NCBI GenBank assembly: GCA_016291915.1
Contig: JAEEZP010000115.1
Span: 1-28,615 of the forward strand
Direction of reading: 5' to 3'
Length of the DNA: 28,615 bases
From: Prevotella sp.
GTDB lineage: Bacteria; Bacteroidota; Bacteroidia; Bacteroidales; Bacteroidaceae
Below the pieces are notes generated by a model. That model did not search any database. It worked only from the letters and a program-made list of their open reading frames with translations, and was not told the origin of the DNA. Made by a program: the position numbers and the translations under genes. Positions 1 through 5,914 of the stretch are shown one piece after another (the stretch's first letter is position 1; every line of letters begins with the position of its first letter).

Positions 1-42
1 AAAATATCCAAAATGAAAATCAACAAAAATCACTAAACAATT

Positions 43-99
43 ATGACAGCATTTAAGGCTTTAGAAATTTGGTGGGTAACTGGTGCCCAGTTACTCTAA
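43..99 (+). pseudogene. araA: 5' end of araA, cut off by an in-frame TAA at codon 19
   Basis: An ATG at 43 opens a frame that is in phase with the long araA frame and reads MTAFKALEIWWVTGAQLL before TAA at 97-99. This is the usual AraA N-terminus. It aligns without gaps to my recollection of E. coli AraA (Q16, L18, then Y19-G20), and the stop sits exactly where Tyr19 belongs. The next codons, GGA GGT GAC GCC GTG, continue the family sequence G-G-D-A-V. A single C-to-A (or T-to-A) change in a Tyr codon explains the interruption. No frameshift is needed. Whether this is a real mutation or a base-call error cannot be told from the sequence. Confidence 0.85.
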
Positions 100-107
100 G
101 GAGGTGA
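98..107 (+). promoter_or_regulatory. Perfect Shine-Dalgarno sequence overlapping the araA stop
   Basis: AAGGAGGTGA is fully complementary to the 3' end of bacterial 16S rRNA. Its AGGAGG core ends seven bases before the in-frame GTG at 112, which is optimal spacing. The first two A bases belong to the TAA stop. The sequence is created by the codons (Tyr)-Gly-Gly-Asp plus the stop mutation, so it may be accidental. Bacteroidetes ribosomes also generally make little use of Shine-Dalgarno pairing. It nevertheless decides the most plausible restart site for the truncated frame. Confidence 0.5.
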
Positions 108-111
108 CGCC

Positions 112-1581
112 GTGGTACAGGTGGACGGTCACTCCAAGGAAATGGTAGATGGTCTTAACAACAGCGGTAATATCCCCATTAAGATTGTATATAAAGGCAC
201 TGCCAACTCATCCAACGAGGTGGAGGCCGTCATGAAAGCAGCCAACAACGACGAGAAGTGTATCGGTATCATCACATGGATGCACACCTTCTCACCGGCA
301 AAGATGTGGATCAAGGGTCTGCAGGATCTGCAGAAGCCGTTGCTGCATCTGCACACACAGTATAACGCAGAGATTCCCTGGGAGACCATGGACATGGACT
401 TCATGAACCTCAACCAGAGTGCTCACGGAGATATCGAGTTCGGTCATATCTGCACCCGCATGCGTGTTCCCCGCAAGGTGGTCTGCGGCTACTGGAAGAA
501 TGAGGAAGTACACAAGAAGATTGCTGTATGGGCACGCGTGGCTGCCGGTGTGGCAGATGCCAGGAACGTCCGTTGTCTGATGTTCGGTATGAACATGAAC
601 AATGTTGCCGTTACCGATGGCGACCGTGTGGAGTTTGAGCAGCGCTTAGGCTATCATGTGGACTACTACCCCGTCAGCTCACTGATGGATTATTTCAAGA
701 AAGTGACCGACGAGGAGGTGGATGCCCTGGTAGAAGAGTATAAGAAAGCATACACCATCAAGATCGACGAGAGCGGTGAGGAGGTATATTGGAAGAAGGT
801 GAAAGGTGCTGCCAAGGCAGAGATCGCCCTCCGCCGTGTACTCAAGGATGAGGGTGCCACTGCCTTCACCACCAATTTCGACGACTTAGGCGACGCAGAC
901 ATCAACGACCCGCACTTCGTGGGCTTCGACCAGATCCCCGGTCTGGCATCACAGCGACTGATGGCCGAGGGTATCGGCTTCGGTGCTGAGGGCGACTGGA
1001 AGACCGCCTGTCTGTATCGCACACTGTGGGTGATCCAGCAGGGTATGCCCACCGGTTGTTCGTTCCTCGAGGACTACACCCTCAACTTCGCCGGCGACCG
1101 CAGTTCTTGTCTGCAGAGCCACATGCTCGAGGTATGCCCGCTCATCGCCGTTGACAAACCCAAGCTTGAGGTTCACTTCCTCGGCATCGGTATCCGCAAG
1201 GAGCAGACAGCCCGCCTCGTCTTCACCTCAAAGGTAGGCCGTGGCATCAAGGCCACCGTGGTGGACCTCGGCAACCGCTTCCGCCTGATCTCTCAGGAAG
1301 TGGAGTGCATCGAGCCGAAGCCCATGCCTAACCTCCCCGTGGCCTCTGCCTTATGGGTTCCCCAGCCCACCTTCGAGATCGGTGCCGGTGCATGGATCCT
1401 CGCCGGTGGTACACACCACAGTGCTTTCTCTTACGACATCACCGAGGAGTACTGGGAAGACTTCGCCGAGATGCTGAACATCGAATATGTCCGCATCAAC
1501 AAGGACACGAAGACCTTCGAGTTCAAGCAGCAGCTCCGTAACAATGAGGTGTACTTTATGTTGAATAAGGCGTTGATGTAA
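112..1581 (+). CDS. araA: L-arabinose isomerase, open frame downstream of the codon-19 stop
   Basis: AraA converts L-arabinose to L-ribulose in the cytoplasm, the first step of arabinose catabolism, using a divalent metal. The 489-residue open frame covers all but the first 23 residues of a 512-residue protein. The metal and catalytic residues are visible: Glu293 (GAEGDWKTA), Glu320 (SFLEDYT), His337 (LQSHMLE) and His436 (GGTHHSAFS), equivalent to E. coli Glu306, Glu333, His350 and His450. The frame as given starts at GTG 112 only because TAA at 97-99 interrupts the normal start at 43. A restart product would lack the first beta strand and the QxLYG segment, which I recall lines the substrate pocket from a neighbouring subunit, so activity is doubtful. 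The gene is followed by a four-helix-bundle gene and araB. GC content is high, like the other pentose genes. Confidence 0.93.
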   Translation: MVQVDGHSKEMVDGLNNSGNIPIKIVYKGTANSSNEVEAVMKAANNDEKCIGIITWMHTFSPAKMWIKGLQDLQKPLLHLHTQYNAEIPWETMDMDFMNLNQSAHGDIEFGHICTRMRVPRKVVCGYWKNEEVHKKIAVWARVAAGVADARNVRCLMFGMNMNNVAVTDGDRVEFEQRLGYHVDYYPVSSLMDYFKKVTDEEVDALVEEYKKAYTIKIDESGEEVYWKKVKGAAKAEIALRRVLKDEGATAFTTNFDDLGDADINDPHFVGFDQIPGLASQRLMAEGIGFGAEGDWKTACLYRTLWVIQQGMPTGCSFLEDYTLNFAGDRSSCLQSHMLEVCPLIAVDKPKLEVHFLGIGIRKEQTARLVFTSKVGRGIKATVVDLGNRFRLISQEVECIEPKPMPNLPVASALWVPQPTFEIGAGAWILAGGTHHSAFSYDITEEYWEDFAEMLNIEYVRINKDTKTFEFKQQLRNNEVYFMLNKALM

Positions 1582-1584
1582 TAA

Positions 1585-1617
1585 AAGGAAGTTATAAGGA
1601 AGTTAAAAGGAAGTTAG
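1585..1617 (+). repeat. Three tandem 11-bp units (AAGGAAGTTAN)
   Basis: Directly after the araA stop, AAGGAAGTTAT, AAGGAAGTTAA and AAGGAAGTTAG follow each other without gaps. The reverse complement of this unit recurs four times at 2097-2140, on the other side of the four-helix-bundle gene. The two arrays therefore form inverted repeats around it. Confidence 0.85.
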
Positions 1618-1709
1618 CCGCTTTCAGCGGCAGAAGTGAAAAGGACATTACTTTTAAGAGAAAGGAAGTTAGCCGCTTTCAGCGGCAGAAGTGAAAAGGA
1701 CATTACTTT
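1606..1709 (+). repeat. 49-bp direct repeat (two copies) each with a GC hairpin
   Basis: Bases 1606-1654 and 1661-1709 are identical over 49 bp, separated by six bases. Each copy contains the palindrome GCCGC-TTTCA-GCGGC (1617-1631 and 1672-1686), a five-pair stem with a five-base loop. The second copy ends exactly at the base before the ATG of the next gene. It may therefore act as the translation-initiation region of that gene, and the first copy would be a duplication of it. No T-run follows the hairpins, so they do not look like terminators. Confidence 0.9.
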
Positions 1710-2087
1710 ATGAGCTTTAGCTTTAAGGATATTATTGCTTGGAAGAAATCATACGAATTCGTGTTGTTGACATACAAAGCAACGAAGAAATTTCCTGACT
1801 ACGAAAAGTATGGTTTGGCATCCCAATTTCAGCGTGCTGCAGTATCTATTATTGCTAATATTGCTGAAGGATCCAAGAAAATTAGTAAGGCTGATAAGTT
1901 ACGTCTTTTGAACATTGCACAAGGTAGTCTGGAAGAGTGCCGTTGTTATATCTTACTTTCCAAAGATCTGAATTATATCTCAGAAGAGGATTACAATGAC
2001 CTTTCATATAGCATAGATGGTGCAAGTTACTATCTGAATGCCTATTGCAAAGCTATCTTTGAAAACAAGGCTCTGAAAGACGAATAA
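1710..2087 (+). CDS. Four-helix-bundle protein of the 23S rRNA intervening-sequence family
   Basis: The 125-residue protein matches the family of small four-helix-bundle proteins first found inside intervening sequences of 23S rRNA genes (bIVP; related to the Avd accessory proteins of diversity-generating retroelements). Signs are the N-terminal FKDIIAWKKSYEF, the central signature QFQRAAVSIIANIAEGS (about residues 40-56), and SLEECRCYI. The protein is basic with amphipathic helices and has no signal peptide. Members form homopentameric barrels and are thought to bind nucleic acid, but the role of stand-alone copies is unknown. Here it sits between araA and araB in the same direction. It is clearly more AT-rich than either neighbour and is bracketed by inverted 11-bp arrays and a 49-bp duplication. 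It looks like an inserted cassette rather than a functional part of the arabinose pathway. Confidence 0.88.
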   Translation: MSFSFKDIIAWKKSYEFVLLTYKATKKFPDYEKYGLASQFQRAAVSIIANIAEGSKKISKADKLRLLNIAQGSLEECRCYILLSKDLNYISEEDYNDLSYSIDGASYYLNAYCKAIFENKALKDE

Positions 2088-2096
2088 GTCAAATGT

Positions 2097-2140
2097 CCCT
2101 TTAACTCCCCTTTAACTCCCTTTTAACTTCCCTTTAACTT
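2097..2140 (+). repeat. Four tandem 11-bp units (CCCTTTAACTY), inverted relative to 1585-1617
   Basis: Four consecutive units, CCCTTTAACTC twice, CCTTTTAACTT and CCCTTTAACTT, fill the spacer between the four-helix-bundle gene and araB. They are the reverse complement of the array after araA, so the transcript could fold the intervening gene into a long-range stem. A further single match in the opposite orientation (GGAGTTAAAGG) lies just after araB at 3751-3761. Confidence 0.85.
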
Positions 2141-2157
2141 CCATAAAAAGAAAAAAT

Positions 2158-3747
2158 ATGACGAGTAGACAAACGATAGAAAGCGGGAAAGCCATTCTCG
2201 GTATCGAGTTTGGCTCTACCCGTATCAAGGCAGTCCTCATCGACGAGGAGCACAAAGTGATCGCACAGGGCAGTCATAGTTGGGAAAACCAACTGGTGGA
2301 CGGCCTGTGGACCTACAGCATCGAGGCAATATGGTATGGACTGCAGGATTGCTATGCCGATCTCCGCAAGGATGTGAAAGAGAAATACGACACGGAGATA
2401 GAGATCCTCGCATCTATCGGCATCAGCGCGATGATGCACGGCTATATGGCCTTCAACGAGAAAGACGAGATCCTCGTGCCTTTCCGCACCTGGCGTAACA
2501 CCAATACGGGCAAGGCTGCCAAGGCACTCTCCGACCTCTTCTATTACAATATCCCGCTGCGCTGGAGCATCTCTCATCTCTACGAGGCTATCCTCGACCA
2601 TGAGGAGCATGTGAAAGATATCAAATTCCAGACCACACTGGCAGGATATATCCACTGGCAGCTCACGGGCTGTAAGGTGCTCGGTGTCGGCGATGCCTCG
2701 GGAATGATGCCCGTTGACCCCGACACGAAGACCTACAATGCCGACATGGTGGAGAAGTTCAACAAGCTCATCGAGCCCTTAGGCTTCGACTGGACCCTGA
2801 TGGATATCTTCCCCAAGGTGCTGGTGGCCGGCGAGAACGCAGGATTCCTCACACCTGAGGGTGCACGGAAGATGGATATCTCCGGACATCTCAAGGCCGG
2901 AATACCCCTCTGTCCTCCAGAAGGTGACGCAGGCACGGGCATGGTGGCTACCAACGCTGTCAAGCAGCGCACGGGAAATGTCTCTGCAGGCACCTCCTCC
3001 TTCTCGATGATCGTCCTCGAGAAAGACCTCTCCAAGCCCTACGAGCCCATCGACATCGTCACGACACCCGATGGCAGTCTGGTGGCTATGGTTCACTGTA
3101 ACAACTGTACCTCGGACATCAACGCATGGGTGAACCTCTTCAAGGAGTACCAGGAGCTCATGGGCATCCCCGTGGATATGAACGAGATCTATACGAAACT
3201 GTTCAACAAAGCCCTCGAAGGGGATGCCGACTGCGGTGGACTGATGGCATACAACTATGTGTCTGGCGAACCGATCACCGGTCTCTCCGACGGTCGTCCA
3301 CTCTTCGTACGCTCAGCCAACGATAAGTTCACCCTCGCCAACTTCATGCGCACACACCTCTATGGGGCTATCGGCGTGCTGAAGATCGGCAACGACATCC
3401 TCCTGAAGGAAGAGCATGTGAAGGTGGACCGTATCACCGGCCACGGCGGCTATTTCAAGACGAAGGGTGTGGGCCAGCGCATGCTCGCAGCAGCCCTCAG
3501 CTCTCCCATCTCTGTCATGGAGACTGCCGGAGAAGGTGGTGCATGGGGTATCGCCCTGCTCGCTGCCTACCTTATTAATAATAAGGAGAACCGTCCGCTC
3601 GCCGACTACCTCGAAGAACGTGTCTTCGCCGGTGATGCCGGTGTGGAGATCGCTCCCACGGAGGAGGATGTGGCCGGCTTCAACCGCTATATCGAGCGTT
3701 ACAAGCAGGGTCTCGCCATTGAGAAGACGGCGGTGGAGAATAAGTGA
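2158..3747 (+). CDS. araB: L-ribulokinase, Bacteroidetes-type FGGY carbohydrate kinase
   Basis: It phosphorylates L-ribulose to L-ribulose 5-phosphate with ATP, the second step of arabinose catabolism. The 529-residue protein has the FGGY fold. The first phosphate motif is LGIEFGSTRIKAV (about 14-26), the catalytic aspartate is Asp257 in PPEGDAGTG, the second phosphate loop is AGTSSFSM (277-284), and the adenosine motif is GHGG (428-431). Overall it closely resembles the Bacteroides araB product rather than E. coli AraB. The start ATG at 2158 follows an A-rich stretch with no Shine-Dalgarno, typical of this phylum. It is probably co-transcribed with araA. The 4-epimerase araD is not in the window and would be expected further upstream. 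Xylulokinase is an alternative on fold alone, but position beside araA and the sequence resemblance favour AraB. Confidence 0.9.
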   Translation: MTSRQTIESGKAILGIEFGSTRIKAVLIDEEHKVIAQGSHSWENQLVDGLWTYSIEAIWYGLQDCYADLRKDVKEKYDTEIEILASIGISAMMHGYMAFNEKDEILVPFRTWRNTNTGKAAKALSDLFYYNIPLRWSISHLYEAILDHEEHVKDIKFQTTLAGYIHWQLTGCKVLGVGDASGMMPVDPDTKTYNADMVEKFNKLIEPLGFDWTLMDIFPKVLVAGENAGFLTPEGARKMDISGHLKAGIPLCPPEGDAGTGMVATNAVKQRTGNVSAGTSSFSMIVLEKDLSKPYEPIDIVTTPDGSLVAMVHCNNCTSDINAWVNLFKEYQELMGIPVDMNEIYTKLFNKALEGDADCGGLMAYNYVSGEPITGLSDGRPLFVRSANDKFTLANFMRTHLYGAIGVLKIGNDILLKEEHVKVDRITGHGGYFKTKGVGQRMLAAALSSPISVMETAGEGGAWGIALLAAYLINNKENRPLADYLEERVFAGDAGVEIAPTEEDVAGFNRYIERYKQGLAIEKTAVENK

Positions 3748-4111
3748 AGGGGAGTTAAAGGCACAATAACCAATAAACAATAACCAATAACCAAATTGGT
3801 TGCAATAGCGGGAGATACCCTCTCCCAACCTCATTCCCGAGCTTCGCTCGCCTACCCGTAGCCTTTCCCCATAGGCATGGGGCGAGGTGTCCGATTCATT
3901 ACGGATCGTCTTCTCAATATTGGTTGCATTAGCGGGAGAGGCAGCGACAATAGCCAATAACCAAATTGTTGCGATAGCGAGATGCAGTAACGTTACGAAC
4001 CGAACGCCTCGCCCCCAGCCTTGGGGGAGAGGACGGGAGAGGGGGATATAAAGGCGATTCAAACTCCATTTCCCTGTTCCAACGAATAACAATAAAATAA
4101 AAGGATTATAC
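3748..4111. repeat. 364-bp intergenic repeat cluster between araB and the GH51 gene
   Basis: There is no gene here. The spacer holds four tandem 7-bp units AATAACC-like at 3765-3792 and three copies of a mixed direct repeat: 3784-3816, a half copy at 3919-3940, and 3954-3984, all sharing TTGC(A/G)ATAGCG or a close variant. It also holds two inverted copies of a hairpin element. One is at 3862-3887 (stem CCCCAT/ATGGGG, loop AGGC) and the other at 4007-4032 (stem CCCCCA/TGGGGG, loop GCCT). The flanks of the second copy match the reverse complement of the first, so they are one element in opposite orientations. I saw no clear Bacteroidetes promoter box. A promoter for the GH51 gene may be atypical or absent. 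Confidence 0.75.
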
Positions 4112-5722
4112 ATGAAGAAAAGACTATTTCTTTCCATTCTCACAATGAGCGTTCTGAGCGCCAGCGCCCAGGACGCCACAGTCACCATCCAGGCCAACGA
4201 AGGCACTGACAAGATCCACAAAGAGATCTACGGACAGTTTGCCGAGCACCTCGGATCATGTATCTACGGTGGACTGTGGGTAGGTGAAAACTCACCGATC
4301 CCCAACACCCAGGGATACCGCACGGATGTGCTCAACGCCCTGAAAGCCCTACAGGTACCGGTGCTCCGCTGGCCAGGCGGCTGCTTCGCCGACGAGTACC
4401 ACTGGATGGATGGTATCGGTCCGCGTAACCAGCGGCCGTCGATGAAAAACAACAACTGGGGTGGCACCATCGAGGATAACTCCTTCGGTACCCATGAGTT
4501 CCTGAACCTCTGTGAACTGCTGGGCTGCGAACCGTATATCAGCGGTAATGTGGGCTCCGGCACCGTAGAGGAACTGGCTAAGTGGGTGGAGTATATGACC
4601 TCCGAAGACGGCACGCCGATGGCGAAGCTCCGTCAGCAGAACGGCCGACAGAAACCCTGGAAGGTGAAATACCTCGGTGTGGGCAACGAGAGCTGGGGAT
4701 GCGGTGGCAACATGCGTCCGGAGTACTATGCCGACCTGTATCGCCGTTATTCCACCTATTGCCGCAACTACGACAGCAACCGTCTGTATAAGATTGCCAG
4801 CGGCGCCAGCGACTATGATTACAACTGGACGAAGGTGCTGATGGACAATGTGGGTAACCGCATGAACGGCGTGTCACTGCATTACTATACGGTGACCGGC
4901 TGGAGCGGCAGCAAAGGGTCGGCAACGAAGTTCGACAATGAGAACTACTACTGGACCCTCGGCAAGTGCCTCGAGATCGAGGACGTGATCAAGAAACACT
5001 GTGCCATCATGGACGAGAAAGACCCAAAGAAACACATCGGACTGCTGGTGGACGAATGGGGTACCTGGTGGGATGAGGAGCCCGGCACGATCCGCGGACA
5101 TCTCTATCAGCAGAACTCCATGCGCGACGCTATGGTGGCAGCCCTGTCACTCAACGTCTTCCACCGTCATACCGACCGTGTACGCATGGCTAATATCGCA
5201 CAGGTGGTCAACGTGCTGCAGAGTATGATCCTCACCGACCAGGTAGGCACCGGCCATATGGTGCTCACACCCACCTACCATGTGTTTGAGATGTACAAAC
5301 CCTTCCAGGAGGCTACCTACCTGCCCACCACCGTGAACTGTGAGCAGCTCACCGTGCGCCGTGACATCAACAAGGAAGTGGTGAAAGGCGATGCCGGCAG
5401 CTATCGTACCCTCCCCGCTATCTGTGCATCGAGTGCCCTGAAGGCCGACGGCTCCCTCGTCATCTCCCTCACCAACGTGAGTGTTGACAAGAAAAAAGAG
5501 GTGGCTGTGGAGATCAACAAGCTGTTGAACGAGAAAGGCAAAGAGCGTAGTCTTAAGGACGTTACCGCACGCATCCTCTCTTGTAAGAACATCACCGACT
5601 ACAACGATTTCGAGCACCCCGACCGTGTGAAGGCTGAAGACTTCAAGGACTTCAAACTGAAGAAGAACAAGCTCACCGTGAAGATCCCCGCAAAGAGCAT
5701 CGTCGTGATGGAAGTGAAGTGA
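4112..5722 (+). CDS. Secreted alpha-L-arabinofuranosidase, glycoside hydrolase family 51
   Basis: It removes non-reducing terminal alpha-L-arabinofuranose from arabinan, arabinoxylan or their oligosaccharides, supplying arabinose for the neighbouring araA and araB. The 536-residue protein has a signal peptide (MKKRLFLSILTMSVLSASAQ, cleavage about residue 20), so it acts in the periplasm or beyond. The retaining catalytic pair is visible: acid/base Glu193 in GVGNESWGCGG and nucleophile Glu315 in VDEWGTWW. Other GH51 landmarks are RWPGGCFADEYHW (86-98) and the SLHYYT segment near 255-260. The C-terminal part, from about residue 430, is the usual beta-sandwich. The length is normal for the family. 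The last four codons and the stop are duplicated in the following spacer (see 5711-5797). Confidence 0.93.
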   Translation: MKKRLFLSILTMSVLSASAQDATVTIQANEGTDKIHKEIYGQFAEHLGSCIYGGLWVGENSPIPNTQGYRTDVLNALKALQVPVLRWPGGCFADEYHWMDGIGPRNQRPSMKNNNWGGTIEDNSFGTHEFLNLCELLGCEPYISGNVGSGTVEELAKWVEYMTSEDGTPMAKLRQQNGRQKPWKVKYLGVGNESWGCGGNMRPEYYADLYRRYSTYCRNYDSNRLYKIASGASDYDYNWTKVLMDNVGNRMNGVSLHYYTVTGWSGSKGSATKFDNENYYWTLGKCLEIEDVIKKHCAIMDEKDPKKHIGLLVDEWGTWWDEEPGTIRGHLYQQNSMRDAMVAALSLNVFHRHTDRVRMANIAQVVNVLQSMILTDQVGTGHMVLTPTYHVFEMYKPFQEATYLPTTVNCEQLTVRRDINKEVVKGDAGSYRTLPAICASSALKADGSLVISLTNVSVDKKKEVAVEINKLLNEKGKERSLKDVTARILSCKNITDYNDFEHPDRVKAEDFKDFKLKKNKLTVKIPAKSIVVMEVK

Positions 5723-5797
5723 TATGTTCTTCATGAACATGTAGGGGTAGGGTTTATCCCTACCCGCATACAACGGGAAGTGAAGTGATATGTTCTT
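5711..5797 (+). repeat. 21-bp direct repeat flanking a REP-like hairpin; first copy overlaps the GH51 stop
   Basis: Bases 5711-5731 recur exactly at 5777-5797, starting GAAGTGAAGTGATATG in both. The first copy includes the last codons and the TGA of the GH51 gene. Between them lie a small hairpin (5724-5740, ATGTTC-TTCAT-GAACAT) and the REP-like element at 5741-5766. The pattern fits either a local 66-bp duplication or insertion of the hairpin element with duplication of flanking DNA. Confidence 0.85.
5741..5766 (+). repeat. REP-like hairpin with GTAG foot
   Basis: GTAG is followed by a perfect eight-pair stem GGGTAGGG/CCCTACCC around loop TTTAT and then G. The same 26 bp, plus one flanking T, recurs exactly at 21932-21957. 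A GTAG-type tetranucleotide at the hairpin foot is a known hallmark of REP elements recognised by RAYT (TnpA-REP) transposases. No such transposase is in this window. Confidence 0.75.
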
Positions 5798-5879
5798 TTC
5801 TCTGTTTCGGCAGAGTGTTCATGTTCTTCTCTCTGTTTCGGCAGAGAGAAGTAAAGAAAGAAAACAGAGAGAAGTAATG
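5791..5879 (+). repeat. Nested direct repeats and hairpins upstream of transketolase
   Basis: A 25-bp sequence at 5791-5815 recurs at 5822-5846 with one mismatch; both contain CTCTGTTTCGGCAGAG, itself a hairpin. The second copy extends to a ten-pair stem, CTTCTCTCTG/CAGAGAGAAG at 5826-5851 with loop TTTCGG. CAGAGAGAAGTAA occurs at 5842 and again at 5865. The spacer has no recognisable promoter box or terminator tail. Confidence 0.8.
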
Positions 5880-5914
5880 AAAAGACAATAACCTTATGAA
5901 TTAACAATAACAAT

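Noticed and set aside
43..99. TAA in araA as a recoded amino acid (selenocysteine or pyrrolysine)
   Set aside because: Those use TGA and TAG, not TAA, and the family residue is tyrosine. No downstream recoding element is apparent.
151..185. Transketolase SDGG instead of GDG (residues 151-185 of the protein at 5915-7933) as a damaged cofactor site
   Set aside because: As I recall, other Bacteroidetes transketolases have the same ISDGG, and the other catalytic residues are intact, so it is a lineage variant.
1606..1709. 49-bp repeats as a small CRISPR array
   Set aside because: Only two copies with a six-base gap, no spacer-sized unique sequence and no cas gene.
1710..2087. The four-helix-bundle protein as the Avd part of a diversity-generating retroelement
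   Set aside because: No reverse transcriptase and no template/variable repeat pair nearby, and the surrounding genes are unrelated.
3313..4221. 302-residue open frame on the minus strand
   Set aside because: It runs antisense through araB and the repeat cluster into the GH51 gene; its sequence is the translation of the repeats and of araB antisense.
5741..5766. REP-like hairpin as a Rho-independent terminator of the GH51 gene
   Set aside because: The stem is strong but followed by GCATACAACGGG, with no T-run on either strand.
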